DNA of 64,000 nucleotides from Montifringilla adamsi (Eukaryota; Chordata; Aves; Passeriformes; Passeridae). Position numbers and translations under genes: made by a program. The notes under the pieces were generated by a model that did not search any database, was not told the origin of the DNA, and saw only the letters and a program-made list of their open reading frames with translations. Location: contig JAGGNK010006604.1 in NCBI GenBank assembly GCA_017590115.1, positions 496,001 through 560,000 of the forward strand, in the 5' to 3' direction. Position 1 is the first letter of the stretch. The number at the start of each line of letters is the position of its first letter. Below, piece after piece: positions 37,234-51,200 of this stretch.

Positions 37234-39143
37234 TTACATTATTGGAGTCCTAAACTGAACCCCTCATTTTTGCTCCAGGGAAAAGGGCTCCAGCATAAAT
37301 TAGACCAAAGAGAAAGCTTACAAGGATACTCCCACCTGCACCTCAGGTCACTGAATTTCAAGATCTTACCATGCAGACGACTGCAAGGGTGTGGATGGTG
37401 GCTGCTTGTGCATCAACATGAGCCCAGACCACGGCATGAAGGACACTATTACTGCCTTTGCAGTGACCACAGACATCACAAACCAGAACTGTAAGTTAGC
37501 GAGCAAAATCCCATTGGGATGTAGATGGTCAGTAAACTTTCCCCAGAAACTTGCCTTCAAATCATCTGGAAAAGAATTTGCACTTCTTTTTGTGACACCA
37601 ATGGACAACTAGGGTTAGAAAAGTATTTCCAGGTGCTCAACTCCTGTCACAGAACTGGCAAATGTATGGCACGTGCCACTCCTGGAAAATGCTGGAATAA
37701 CTTCTTCAGTGCACTGGAATCCATGAAAACCAGGGGCAGGCCACAGTATGGCTGGGTCCTTGGCTCCCCCAGGAGACTAAGAAATTAAAATCTTTTTAGC
37801 TCTGTCTTGGCAGTAACAGACTTGATAAACTGTTAAGACTTTTTCCATCAGCAGAGCTGTTACTTAATGGCAGTGACAGTTCCACTACTGGGAGGGTCAT
37901 AAACCACACGGAATGTTAATGTGCTTTCTACCAACAGGTGTATTAATGACGTTGTACTAATGACTGGGCAAATTTAACAATTAAAAAGCAAACTAAATCT
38001 TTCAGCGCATCTCTCAGTAGTTGAATAATTCATCCTGTACCATGAGAAGATTTGAGTTCAGTGTCCTAGTACCTTACTGTGTGAGCCACTGGGAGCATGG
38101 AGAGGTTGAGGATCTGCAGCCCTCTGCACCTGCACAGTCATTCCAATGGCTTGGCAGGAGCCCTTCTAAGCTAGGCAGAGGCAATGGAACTCCTTGTGCA
38201 CACACACAGAGCAAAGACTTTCATTCAATGCAAAAAAAGGACTGCATTTAGTTTTCCTTTCAGTGAAGCTCAACTTGCTTGTAACACAGAATGCAATCAG
38301 AGACTTGTCAGGGATAGGGGGATATTAACACATGTGCATCTCTCTTAAGACATCAGCTAAAAATTATACATTCACCATCTTGTACCAGATGAAACCTCAT
38401 TTGTGTAAACCACAAATCACTTCAGCCGCAGTGGGACCTTCTCCAAGTTATATAATCTTTTAAGCACAACTCCCAGAAAACTTCACTTTAAGCAGTATCA
38501 ACTTAAGTATTTTCTGACTACCTTCTTTGGGATCTGCAGGGTACCATCATGTCTTAAAAGATGCAGTTGTGGATGTGATTAAAATATCACTACATTTTTC
38601 AGTGTAGGGAATCATTAATGCATGTATAATCACAGTTTAAATAGCTGCAAACCAGCTTGTACAAAAAAATACAATCATAGCACCATATTTACAAATTTAG
38701 TACCATCTCCTCATTAACTGGAGTCTCAAACTATCTTTTTTTATGGCTAATTAGGTTATACGTTAGTGCTTTCAAAAAATTGCCTGAATTTCTTTTACAA
38801 ATATACACTTATAAGAAACATTATCAAAACTGCTGTCATCTAAGGCAGCAACTTGTATTACAAAAGTTATTAAAACATCATTATACATTTATAAAAGTTT
38901 CAAATTTACATTTTCCTTTTCATAGGCACTCTATAAACTAAAATGTGGCCTTGTTTTCACAGCTGTTAGTTTAAGCATTTAAACTGGTTAAATGTTACCA
39001 ATGTTGCTCTTTTTCTTTATATAAGCAAAAGGAAAAAAGAATCACCCATTAACCAGAAGCATCATTTACAGTTTTTACTTTTGCCTACTTTATACAGGTT
39101 TTGCTTAAAAGTGACACTTTTTGATGTTGAGGTTTAGTGTTCA

Positions 39144-39256
39144 TTATCCTGATGCCTTCTTAGGGCTTAGTTTCTTCTTCCCTAGAATTCGGTGGAGGCT
39201 AGCTGACATGAAGTAGGGTTTTGCTGTAGATCCATCATTTCTTTCCAGGTCTTCAC
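39144..39256 (-). CDS. SLC44A5: SLC44A5 last coding exon and stop
   Basis: This exon encodes visible residues 569-605, [17 protein letters not shown] then a lysine-rich tail ending KKASG, and TAA. The EDLERNDGS motif is shared through the SLC44 family; the tail differs from remembered human SLC44A5. The acceptor is attcag. Confidence 0.95.
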
Positions 39257-42200
39257 CTGAATTTACACAGCAAAACCAGTCAAAAAAGGAAACAGCAGTA
39301 CAACCATACACACAGAGACACAAACAGAATTGAAAAAAGGAGAGTGCAATAGACCCAACATTAAAAGAAACACAATCAAGGTAATTTAGCTTTATTATTA
39401 ATTTGATGAAGGACATTATGAAATTTCCCTTTTCTTAGACCACAAGAGGTTTTACATGATGCAGAGACACAAACATCTTGCCATTTTTTAATGATAGCAA
39501 TATATCCCTTATATTCTCCAGATCTTTAGTTTGTCAGTATAGGTAGAAATTTTCAGAAACTCTCATTCCTTCACTGAACCCTGGAATTTTGGAAATCTCT
39601 TGCTAGAAAATGTGTCACAAAAACAGCCATAGAGTTAAGCACTTTCTAAAACTGGACCATTTTTCACTGCCTAGGATAAAGTTCATTTGAGAACCTGTTG
39701 CCATGAATTAATAATATTCTATCTGATCTATTGTTCATTACTTAATGGGAGCATGGGAAGCAGAACAGAACATGAATTTAAAACAACAAGGCAGACATTA
39801 CTTTTTTCCCCACAGAAAAGTAGGAGTTGAGTGTTATTCATGCTATGTCTGCCTGTGATCATGTTTGCTTAGAACCAAAGTCCATAAAATGAGATAAATA
39901 AGATGTAGCTCTCAACTAAATACCAATTTTGAGTTTTCTAACTGATCTTGTTCATGCTATTCTTTGGCAACCCTGTTTTTCAGAGTCCCTGCTAACCTTA
40001 GTTTCTATGGAAGTGAGGTTAAAGTGAGTGTTTAAAGAATCAGTATTACCACGTTTACCCCACTTCAGTAATCCATGGTGCGTATTTATGAAAGATGAAG
40101 CCTGTGACTATTTCCCTCAGTATTATCAAAGAATTTGCAAATTGCAAGAACAATGACTGCCATGTAACCAACTTCTACTTGTGTCCTGCCACGTGGCAAC
40201 ATACTTGGACCTACCAGAATGGCTTTCATTATAGAAAAATACAACACATGGAAGGTACTACATGCTAAGGATATCTGCTTCTTATAATCATGTCCTAATT
40301 CAAGAACAACAGATTTCTTTTGCGATTTTAGCATTCTCACTGGACAGCCTGAACAGTAGTCCCTTTGACAGGGCCTGTGATCGTTTGCCATTGGGAGTCC
40401 AAGGGACAGTTAGCTTCAAGTGGTATTTCACAGAATCTTTGAGGTAATTCAGCATAATACTGTGTTCAGTTATTAAACTGAAAACAAAGTACCACCTCTA
40501 TACCAAAGAATGTATTTGTTACTGTCAAGACACTTAAGCAAATACTGTACAGGGCTCTTCACAAAGCACCCAGAAGCAAACTTAATGAAATTTAAGGAAC
40601 ATCTGAAAAACAAAAGCCAGATATTTCCATAAACCATAAAGCTACCTTACACTTCTTAAAGTAATTAAATTTGAAGCATGGAAAACCATATCACAGAGCC
40701 AATATGAAAAGAAGAAGCTGCTAATTTTTCATACAGTTTGCTAGTATGTCACCAGACTTCTGTGTCTGGAAGGACGGATAAGGTGATTTTTTACTCCTCT
40801 TTCCATGACTTGCAGGAATTACTGAAAGAAAATGTAGTACTTACAAAAGCAGAGGAAGAGCGTGTCGACACACATTGCATAGACGCTGAAGAACCCGTGT
40901 GCAACTAGGTAGGAGCCAATGATGACCGTCTACAAAAAACAAACCACAATAAACCCCCAAATTTCTTTCAGCATCACTGTGGCAGTATTAAAACAAGTCA
41001 GAAGCCTAGTCTGCTATGCAAATTTAGAAAAATTTAATGTCAGCTCTGTATTTCTACCAAAGGTTACTACTGCTGTGGACAGGGATCACAGGTTCAAGAC
41101 ACTGCATCCTAACATGTAGTAGCTTCTAGTTTTCCAGCTGGAAATAGCTCCAAACTGCAACTATTTCAATCTCTGAGGAGAATACATGCCAAGAATATTC
41201 TGAACTCTTTCAAGAACCACTCAGCTTAGAGATGTTCTGAAGTGTAAGGGGGGTCCTACAAAAGGAGAGAGAGATGCATTCCAAGTCCCTTCCGTTAGAA
41301 GCCATACTGTCATCAGGGTCTTGCTGTCTGGGAAGTCTGAGGAGATGTGAAACCTAATTTTTCTGAAGATTCAGAGTCACTGCAGTGCCACTTCTGCCTG
41401 AAGGATCCCAAGGACTAGAGTGCAGCAGCTCAGTCCTCACTTGAGTGGATACCATGCCGCTGAGACACTGACCAAAGAAGCTGTTACCAGACCATGCCCT
41501 GAGTAGTCTGAGCACCTCAAACTAGCCCAAGCATTCAGGAAATTAAATGGTTGCCTTACCAACAATGGTACCCAGTAGTAATTTAGCATTGGCACTTCCT
41601 GTGCAAAGACTGGTATTCTCTGTGTGAAGAAAAAGAATGCAAGAACACCTGCAAGAAACACAGGCAATTAGTTATTCCCATGCTAGCTCTGATTTCCCAG
41701 GATCTAAAGAATGGATAAGACAGACAACAGATCCAAGGCTAGTTTTAATAAAAGTTTGTAAACAATACATTCTTCAATAATAATTATCTAACAGAAGACA
41801 TATGTAAATTAATCAATTACCATAAAGATATTAATGGATCCAGAAAGACTTTAATGAGTTGTTTGGTTTCACCATTCTACTGAATTTAACAGCAAAATTA
41901 ACAAATACTGTAATTCTACAGTGATGACAAAATACTTCACATCAGCTCTTGGTACTAGTTTTACTTTTGATTAAAATATAATTAATTAGTTAACTTTGAA
42001 GATATACAGAATGTAAAATATGGCTATTTGTAAAATAGGTTTTTGAAACTGCTGTGACAATTTGAAAAAACCACAAAGAACACTGCCAACCTGAATTTCT
42101 GGAAGTCCTTCATTTAAAAGATAGAAACCACTTTTCTGTCACAGAAAACCATGAATAGCCTACTTGATAACTACTCTTCTGAATAATCTACTCGATATCT

Positions 42201-45200
42201 ACGGGTAACAAAGAAAACCCTGTAAGGATGCTAGAAATAACCTATTTCTTTTACTATAGCTTATAGATATAAGGAGCTCAAATACAGCAAAACTTCAGGT
42301 CCATGCCTGCAAACCTGTACCACCACATTTGTAGGCAACTGTCTGTCACCAGGTGAATCTCATTTACAATTTTGTTCAGTTCTTACAAAAGGAGAACTGA
42401 CTGTGGCTGACTTATTGGACGTGAATTTGGTTTGATTCAACTATGATGCTGTAGCTGCAGAAGTCCTTGCACCAGCCATACATTCAAGAGCTGTAAAAGC
42501 AATTATGGAAAATACATTGTCAAGGCAAACCAAGTGCTGGGTAGCGGGCAGAAAGGGAAAAAAAAAAAAGGTTTTAGATCAATCTAGCAAATCCTAGAAA
42601 CACAGAAACAGATTTCCAAATAGTCAGACCAATGAGAACCTCCAGCTGCTAACTAAGCACATATGAATATGGCAGGCATGCTTGCGGGCAACAGAAAATA
42701 GAGCGTACAATTTAGAAAACAAACAACCAGCTTACCTACACCACCAGCGACAAGGATTTTCCCCAGAAATAGAAGGAAGTCTGTAACTTTGTCCAGAACT
42801 GCAACCCTGTTTAGCAAGGAAAAATGAGACAAAATCATCACAAACCAGACATTTGTATTCTTTCTCCTGAAAAGTATGGATAATTGCAAAACATAACCAG
42901 AAGTTGTCTTCTGCTGGTTTTACAGGCTGACAACACAGCACCACAGACAGGCAGTGCTGAGATGGGTGTTGCTACAGCATAATCTCAGGAGGCAAAAAAT
43001 AACTGAGCCTTTGTTGGGCAAGGCCTTAATGTAGCAGTGCTGCTACAGGACTGACATGAGGACTATTTATTCCTAAGTTGCTTAAAAAAAAATCAACCAA
43101 CCCAAAACTTCAAAATATTTTTATTTTAGCCTTCTAGGGGCGCAGACAAGCCAGGCCAGAATAGGAGAAGTACACATCAAAACAGAAAGCCATATTTATG
43201 TAGATTGCTGGTAGGCCTCCTTTTCACTTGGTCCTATTTGGCCATCTTTCATGACCTCATAATATGCCAAATCTATCTATTTTAAGATATCATGGTACAA
43301 CACGGAAGGCAGGAAACCTCACAAGTGGCAAGATAATCACAGATGAAAGAAGGTAGACAGAAAAGCTGACAATAAATCTACAGCTCTCATTGAAGCACAG
43401 CAGGGAGTTTTTGCTCAATGTTCTGCCAGCCTGTCTTATCAGAAACTGCAGATAAATAATGAGATGAAAAATGAACTTTGTATCATCAACCTCTTGACAG
43501 CACTGAGGGCCATATTAGCATTATGGATATGGTAATATACAGTACTGACTACTGTGAAAAATAAACGTTAAGAACTACTAAAGAGACAAATCATCATTAA
43601 CCTGTCAGAATTCAGACTTGGCAAAATACACAAGATAAAAACATCTTTATTTGAAACAACAGAATTATATGTCTAGCTTTTAACTATTGCTTTTACTGAT
43701 TAAGAGCAAAATCATAAAGGGCAGAGAGGTGATATTCTGTAAGGAAATGATGGCAGCTTCTCTTTTCTATTGCACAGGCATTACTCAGTATGGACATCAC
43801 TGTCCTGATATTAGTGCAGGGTAACACACTGAAGATATTCCATCTCCCAACTCCAGTCCTTTCCTCGTCTTTCTTAAGCGTCATTTCCACTTTCCTCTTT
43901 CAGCCTTCGCCTCCATTTCCTTCCTCCTCCAGTCCTTCACTTAATGCTTTTAAACCACCTAACCAGTTTTACTGAGTCTCTTGCTTGGTAATTAGATTGT
44001 GTTCTATTGCATCAATATGGCCTGCTCCTAAGTTATTCTCCCATTACATTTTGATCTTACAATAGCAAAGCAGGAGCCAGGAGCAATGAAGGAAAGTATG
44101 ATGAGAACAGGGAGTTTGGCAACACGCTCGGTAGTGGAGAAAAGAGCCAGGATATTTCCAAGCATCAGAGGATATCTGGCTATGTTAAAGACAATCTTTT
44201 TGAAAGGAAAGTATTCTGTCTTCTTTACTTCCACTCTCTGACACCTCATAAGATTTCTGAATGAATCTGAGGACTTAGGTTTTTCTGCTTTCCCTTTCTC
44301 AAACCATGTGGACCAAAGCTCAAAAAACGAACATATGATGAGCACCCCATTCCCATGTATCTGCAGATCTCCTCTCAGGGGCTCCACTTGTTTCTTAGAG
44401 GCATTATTACAATGTACTGGGTACTTAGGAATTTAAAGGACCAATAACAACAAAACCATGAGATTGCAACAACTCTGCATAGGTTACTATACTGGCCAGC
44501 CTGCTGTTACACACTGAGGGTAAGAAGTGAGGGCCATGTTTGAGGATAGAAGCAGCACTCAGCATTTGGAGAAGATATGGGAGAGGAAAGAAGTCTGCCT
44601 ACAGAGAGCAATAGTAGGAACTCCTGACATTTCCAAGGACTGGGAGATAGTCCCTTACCTCACCACATTCCGCATGAGCAAAAAGAATGCTTCCTTTGCC
44701 GAGGTGCAGAAGTTTTTACCATATATGGCAATCTGTAAAATAATAGTGGCTGTTAAGTAATTTAAATAATGAGGATAATTTCTCATATGCCAGGATCTAT
44801 CTGCATAGTTCTCCCTAATATGTGGCTGTGAAACTCAGATGAACACAAAACACTTTCCTCAGTCACCTGCTACTTCTCAATGTTTCCCATCAGGCTCAGA
44901 CAGAATACTATCCATTTTTCCCCTTCAAATCACCTGGCGATGAGCATGACACCCCTTGTGATCTCACAGGTAGTAGACTAAGTACTTAGTTTGCCAAGCA
45001 GAGCAAAAAAGGTACTTGTCGAGGGCTTCTTCTCCCTTTATTAGTTACCTAAACTAGATTTATAGTCAGTGGAAAAGAACAGGCACTTGTAGAGCTGAAG
45101 TGAGCTGACCCCTGTAGTTCTCTCCTTGGACTTGATGCTGCTTTCCCTGAAGAAGAAATCTGCATAAAATAAAGCAACTAAAGTTATTCAGGAACAAAAC

Positions 45201-48200
45201 CACTTCTTCCTGGAATAGTGTCCACCAGGGTAAGATATACTAGAACAGCTCTCAGCTCAGACAGTTTATGAACTGTAAAGAAGATTGTCGAAAACGCTTC
45301 CTCTTCAAGATGGCAAAAATTTGAAACATTAATTGCATCAACACAGGTTGTAATGGACCCACTACAGCCACCTCCTTTGCGACAAGAAGGTTGTGACTGT
45401 ACCACTCAATCACCAAAACTGCTTCCAGCCAGAACATCCTAGGCTGAAATCTGTGTATGTTAATTTATGTGAAGATTTCAAACTTCTCCTGTCTGGAAGC
45501 TAAGAAGGCTTATTTGGGAGAAATATCACTGCTTCTGCTAGTAGAATTTGTGCTTTTAACTTCCAGGTGGAAATACAATCATCACATGCCTTCTGACCTC
45601 CTTATTCAAATATTGCCTCCAAACAGAAATGTCATTAACATGCAATATGAAATAAGCTAATATTCCTGTTGAAATCAGGATAGCAATTACTGAATTACAG
45701 CGGCAGTTAAGCAGTTATTCCATCCCTTTCCACTTATTTTGGGGGTGAGGGTGATGGACAAAGACAGGGAAAAAAAGAGGTTGAAATCAGAAGGAAAAAA
45801 AAATCTTACTTTTTCATAGTAGAACCACACTCACGTACTAAAAACTCCCGTAAATCCCATTATCAGCAGATTCAAGTACTGCTAGGTTTTGATGAACTAG
45901 TAGTGTCTAGGATATTTTAATGTCCTAGGTAGGGGAAAAAACATGCAGACACGGCACATACCATGATGTAGGCATTTCTGTTTATAAATTTTAAGAATTT
46001 TTCCAAACACCAGAAACAGCACTTGAGGCAGCAGAGTAGGAATCTAGTGAAGGAGTTCTGAGTACCTGAAAAGAGCAGGAGAGAGTACATCATACACAGA
46101 ACTCATTAATAGTCTTCAGAATGTAGAAAACTACTCAGAAGAAGACCTTAAATTGTGACATTATTTTTTTATTTCTAGGTATGGGCTCTCTCTCTCAATC
46201 AAATTTAACTCACTAGCTTTCAATTAGATCAGACTCATATCCCATCTGAACTTAGCACTAGGCTTCCAAGAACACAGACTCAGCTTGAGTAAATGAACAC
46301 AAATTTACCCACTTCAAAAGCAACTACAATGGATAATGTGGGATTAGTCTCTCTTCCTTGCTAAAAAACAGCTTGGGAAAGTAAGGAAGTAATTTAGCAA
46401 GGAAGGTCTTAACAACTTAGGGCAGATTAGTAAATCTCACCTTTCAGTTTGTGATCCAGGTATTCCAGTATTACTCTAATAAGCTGGACAATTGCAAGAA
46501 TTAAGGCTCCAAATGCCAGCGAACCTGTATGGTATCTAAAAAAAAATATTTGATTGTTATGTCAGACGTGTGCCTATGTACATGGATATATGTATGCATA
46601 TATATATAAAATCAGAAGTGAAGGAAGGTCCATTAGTGGGAATTACATAAAACAAATGGACCTTCATCCCGATCCACCACAGAGGAACAGGATGACGCCA
46701 TTGGTGCTGTTGGTGTTTGTGACTGCTGTGTCTGTATCTCAATCTGTGTACACGTGTTGTGTACATGTATTTTGTGTGTGTGCCTACTGGGAGTACCTGC
46801 TCAGCATTACAACTGGTTGGATCTAGGGGCAGGGAGCTGCAGCAGCCTTGATCCTGTAGGGCTACAGGATACAGCCTTCTGCTAATAACTACATCTTCCC
46901 AGTTGTGCTGGTTGGATGGACTAGAGTTAGTTTTTTTCATAGTAGCTTGTGCTATGCTACGTTTTGGATTTCTGACCAGGACAATTATGGTAACACACCC
47001 ATGTTTTAGCCATTGTTGAGCAGCACTTGCACAGCACCAAGAACTTCTCTGCTCCTCACCCTGCCCCACTGATTAGCAGGTTGGGGGTGCATGAGGAGCT
47101 GGGAAGGAAGATGGCCAGGACAGCTGATGCCAAATGATCCCAGGGCACATCACACCATACTGTGCTGTGCTCGGCAGTAACAGCTGGTGGAAGGAGGGGT
47201 AAGAGGAGAGCATTTGAAGTTACAGAGTTTATTGTTCCAAGACACTGGAACTATACATGAAGAAGCCCTTATGTACCGGGGATGTGGCTGCCTGTGGGAA
47301 ATGGGGAATGAATTCCTTGCTTTGCTTTGCTTGTGCATGCAGTTTTCTTTTACCTATTAGACTGTCTTCATCTCAACCCCCGTGCTTTTGCATTTTCACC
47401 CTTCAGATTCTCTCCCCTACCCCACTGTGGGGGAGCAAGCAGGTGGCTGTGGGGGGCTTGACTGCCACCGAGATTAAACCATAATGCTGACTAATCATTT
47501 TCTTATGATATTCTGAGATTAGCTTCCCTAGATGGAAAAAGAGCATTTGTCAGATACATGACAAGGCTTACCCAGCTCCAGTCTTACCGTATTGCTCGTC
47601 CAAATGAAGAGAAGAGTGGCCACAGTGGAATATCAGCTGGTTTTCGATAGGCCCAGTAATAAGAGGCAAAGGCACCAGCAAGGGTACACTGACCCAGTGC
47701 AATTGCAAAGTTCACCAGCCAGAGAAAGACAAAGGCATTGGCTAACTGGAAGATGAAGATGTACTTATGGTACAGGCTTTCTCCTCCATAAAAAGCAAAA
47801 GTACATTGAGCACCTGGGCATAATTTAGTCACGTTGGTTGTGTTAAAAGTCTAAATAGAAAGAAAAATAAATAATAATAAGCAACAAATTCTATACATAC
47901 ATAGCATCTGAAGTTTAGCAGGTTAATACAAATAACATAACTTTGCTTGATGTTCCATTCCTTCATTCAAAACTACAACACTACGTAACCTGTTTACATA
48001 CTTAAGGATTCATATCAAGGATTTATGCAGTCTTCAGCAAAGACTTAACTTCAAACTAGGTACTGGCAAACAGGGCTATTCACCACATCCCTGAAACTTG
48101 AATAAATGAAATTTGAATTTCAGGAATCTACTTTTAAGATATATAAATGCTTCATTAAAGAAAATCTGCTCAATTAAAACAAAAACAGAATTACTTGAAA

Positions 48201-51200
48201 ACTAGAGGCAAAATTGGATGTTCAGGTAAATTGCCGTGGTTGAAATGTAAAACGGAGCTATACAATTTAATAGAAACTGTGGATGTAGTCACAACTTAGC
48301 TTATGTATCTCAGACTATTAAAAAAAGGAGTAATCTTAACATTGAATTACTTTTCCCTATTTCTAGTGTTCATTTCATGTATTTGCTTGGTTTGGACATG
48401 AAGTGAAAGCAGATCAATTCTAATTCCTTTATTTTGTAGTATTTAGACATCAGCAGGGTGTGCATCACCACTGCAATACAATGAAATTTAATGCATCAGT
48501 CTCTGCTCATTGCCTCTTGTCCCACTGCTGGGCCCCCAGAGCAGAGCCTGGTTCATGCTCTGACCCTCCCTGCACACAGGGACAGCCAGGGACAGACACA
48601 GGGACACACAGGGACAGACAGGGCCAGCCAGGGCTGAGGCCCCTCTCACTGGGTCTCCTCTCCCAGCTGAGCAGCCCCAGCTCCCTCAGCCTTTCCTGGG
48701 CACGGAGCTGCTCCAGGCCCTTGCTCAGCTCCAGGAGCTCCTGTCCCTGCTGTGCTGCGGATCCAGAGCTGGACACAGCAGCCAGAGGTGCCTCCAGGGC
48801 TGGGCACGCAGGGTCACCCCTGACCTGCTGGGAATGCTCTTCCTCTTGGCCCCCAGGACAAACTGCTGGCTCAGGGACAGCTTGTTGCCCACCAGGATCC
48901 CCAGGTCCTTCTCCACAGAGCTGCCCTCCAGCAGGGCACCTGCAGCCTGTGCTGGTGTATAGGGCTATTGTTCCCCTGGTGCACAACATTTGATAAATAT
49001 TTCTAGCTTTTAAAGAATCCTTAAATTCAAGCCCACAGCCAAGTAAAAAAAATTGACTGAAGGAAAAATTAAAAAAAAAAACCCAAGACAAATATTTTTG
49101 AAGCTTCATAAAGGTAATTACTGTGCCAGAAGAAGCTCAGCTTCTGCTTCAAGTCATGGCTAGTCCCAGAGCAACTTTGAGGCTCAGCTTTCAAAGTTTA
49201 CCACTGCCTTCAGAAGACCAAAAAACAGACTCCTCACAAATTCAAGAACATCTTTCTTATAAAATTTTATTTTTGTCTCTTCCTTTCTCACCCTGTAAAT
49301 TAGAATGCTAACATTTACAGGATAGTTTAGCAGAAAAACTAGTTTATGTCTGTAAAATAAAAAAGTGTTACCTGAACATTAGGTAATATTTTCAGATTTA
49401 ACATGAGGACTCATTACTTAAAATACGTGAATTTTTTACTAGAAGTGCATTAAATAGTGATTAAGAAATACAGTTAGTATAGCTTTCCTTATCGGGAAAT
49501 ATTTGTTACACTTACCTCTGGATCACAAGTCAGGTTTGCATACTTGCACAGTGTTTGATTAGCCATTACTTTATACACAGGTTCTCCAGATGTGGCCAAA
49601 AAACTGAATGGAATATTTTAAGGAGGAATCATAGAACTGTGGTTTTTGAGCAACTTAGGATTCTGCAGTGGGTAACCACTAAAAGAACTAACACTAAAGA
49701 ACTAACACTAAAGAACTTGTGTAGGTAACAGAAAAACTGCTCTTGCTCTGCAGAGATATAGTTGAAGGCTGACAGACAAGTTCATTACTTAGAGAACTAC
49801 TGCAAACTCATACCTGGAGCTGTAATCACCCCTGATCAGAATGGGCAGGGGGCATAACATTGAAAACCATCCACATCTATCTTTGACAAGGCAGATTACG
49901 CAGTAGTTCTTGTATTTTGGCAGAAGTAGATACAGAGCATAAGGATGAATTAACACTGTGCCGAACAGCAACAACTGACCTTCTTTGCATATGAAATAAC
50001 AGCTGGCTTTAAATTATCAATTTTCCCCTTTTTTAATCCTTACCAAACACTTGTTGTTGAGGAACAAACAGTGATTTCTGTTAGGCAATTAAGAGGAGAT
50101 AGTGCACTGTATATTCTCTCACTCCTTTCTCATATTTTTCTGAACAAAACACATACATAACCCATTCCACCTCCAGTTAACTAAGAAACCATTAACACCA
50201 AGCCTATGGAGCACACAGCACATTAAAGACTGTATTCACTTCACTGAGGGCCTTTTTCACCCCCAAGAGTCAACCTTATGCAGTACACAAAGCTTTGTAC
50301 GATCCCCCTGCCTTGGCCTGACTTTTAGTCCAGTTTTTTTTTTTTTTAATTGTAATAAAATCACTGTCTGGTTTGTGCATCACATGTAGATGTGCAGTGA
50401 AGAAGACTGCATCAGAAGAGTAAGTGCTAAGTGACCAAACAGCCCTCTTAATATTGTTTTAATTAATGTGAAATAGCAGAAAATTATTTAGTCTTGCAGA
50501 CCAGAAGACTTGCTCCAGATAGGTACACAGACAGAAGGATACACAGCTGTCACAGCCCAGTAGGAAATACAAATGGCAATGAGTAAGAAGGTGACGATTG
50601 GGTAGAACAGTGTAGACATTATATAGCCAATTGCCCTATAAAAGAAACAAAATATATCAATAAGCTGTAACAATTCCAGAAACTAGCTTTTTATCAGTCC
50701 TCTTCTAGCAATTTTGCTTTGAGAACCTTGTTGACACTCATAGCATAACCTAGTACTGGGATCTCAGAATACTGCAGGAATTTTTTTCTTATGTGTTCAA
50801 ACCTTGACTTTGTAATTTCTAGCACTTCACTTTTATCAATGGTACTAGAGTGAACTTTTTCCACTTGCCACGTTCCAGCCTGTCTTCTACTTTCTCTGTC
50901 TTCATGATTGCTTCAGAGATCTGTCTCTTTCCAGGCCATTAACTGATTTCCATGACATCTTCTTGCCAATTGCTGCAGACCCTTTACGCCCTTATCCCAC
51001 TCTGCTCATCCTGTGTTCTTCCTTCACTCCTACAGACCTGAAACTACCTTATTCTATTTTGTATTTGACAACTCTGTTCCCAGCAACTTTCCTGCCTTAA
51101 GTGCTAGCTATGTGGGGGCAGAGACAGTCAACTTGTCTTTGCAATGCCAGGACAGACTGACACCTTCCTGCAACTATGTGACTTTCCTTCCATGTGCTGT

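Larger units (their letters stand above)
34306..39143 (-). other. SLC44A5: Region downstream of SLC44A5 stop (3' UTR in part)
   Basis: AT-rich sequence with no recognisable exon follows the stop. The first canonical polyadenylation signal I find on the - strand is AATAAA at 37228-37233, about 1.9 kb after the stop. More occur at about 36408, 36356, 34858 and 34311. Which is used cannot be decided from sequence alone. The tracts and blocks inside are listed separately. Confidence 0.5.
40930..46440 (-). other. SLC44A5: SLC44A5 introns between 40.9 and 46.4 kb
   Basis: The introns between the five exons from 40845 to 46065 and the one ending at 46441 are 0.4-1.9 kb of AT-rich DNA. I recognise no extra exons, repeats of known family or RNA genes in them. 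Confidence 0.7.

Noticed and set aside
46904..47485. A complete endogenous retrovirus
   Set aside because: Only an LTR is present; no gag, pol or env sequence flanks it.
48507..49109. 200-codon - strand frame
   Set aside because: Most of it is CR1 repeat sequence with intronic flank.
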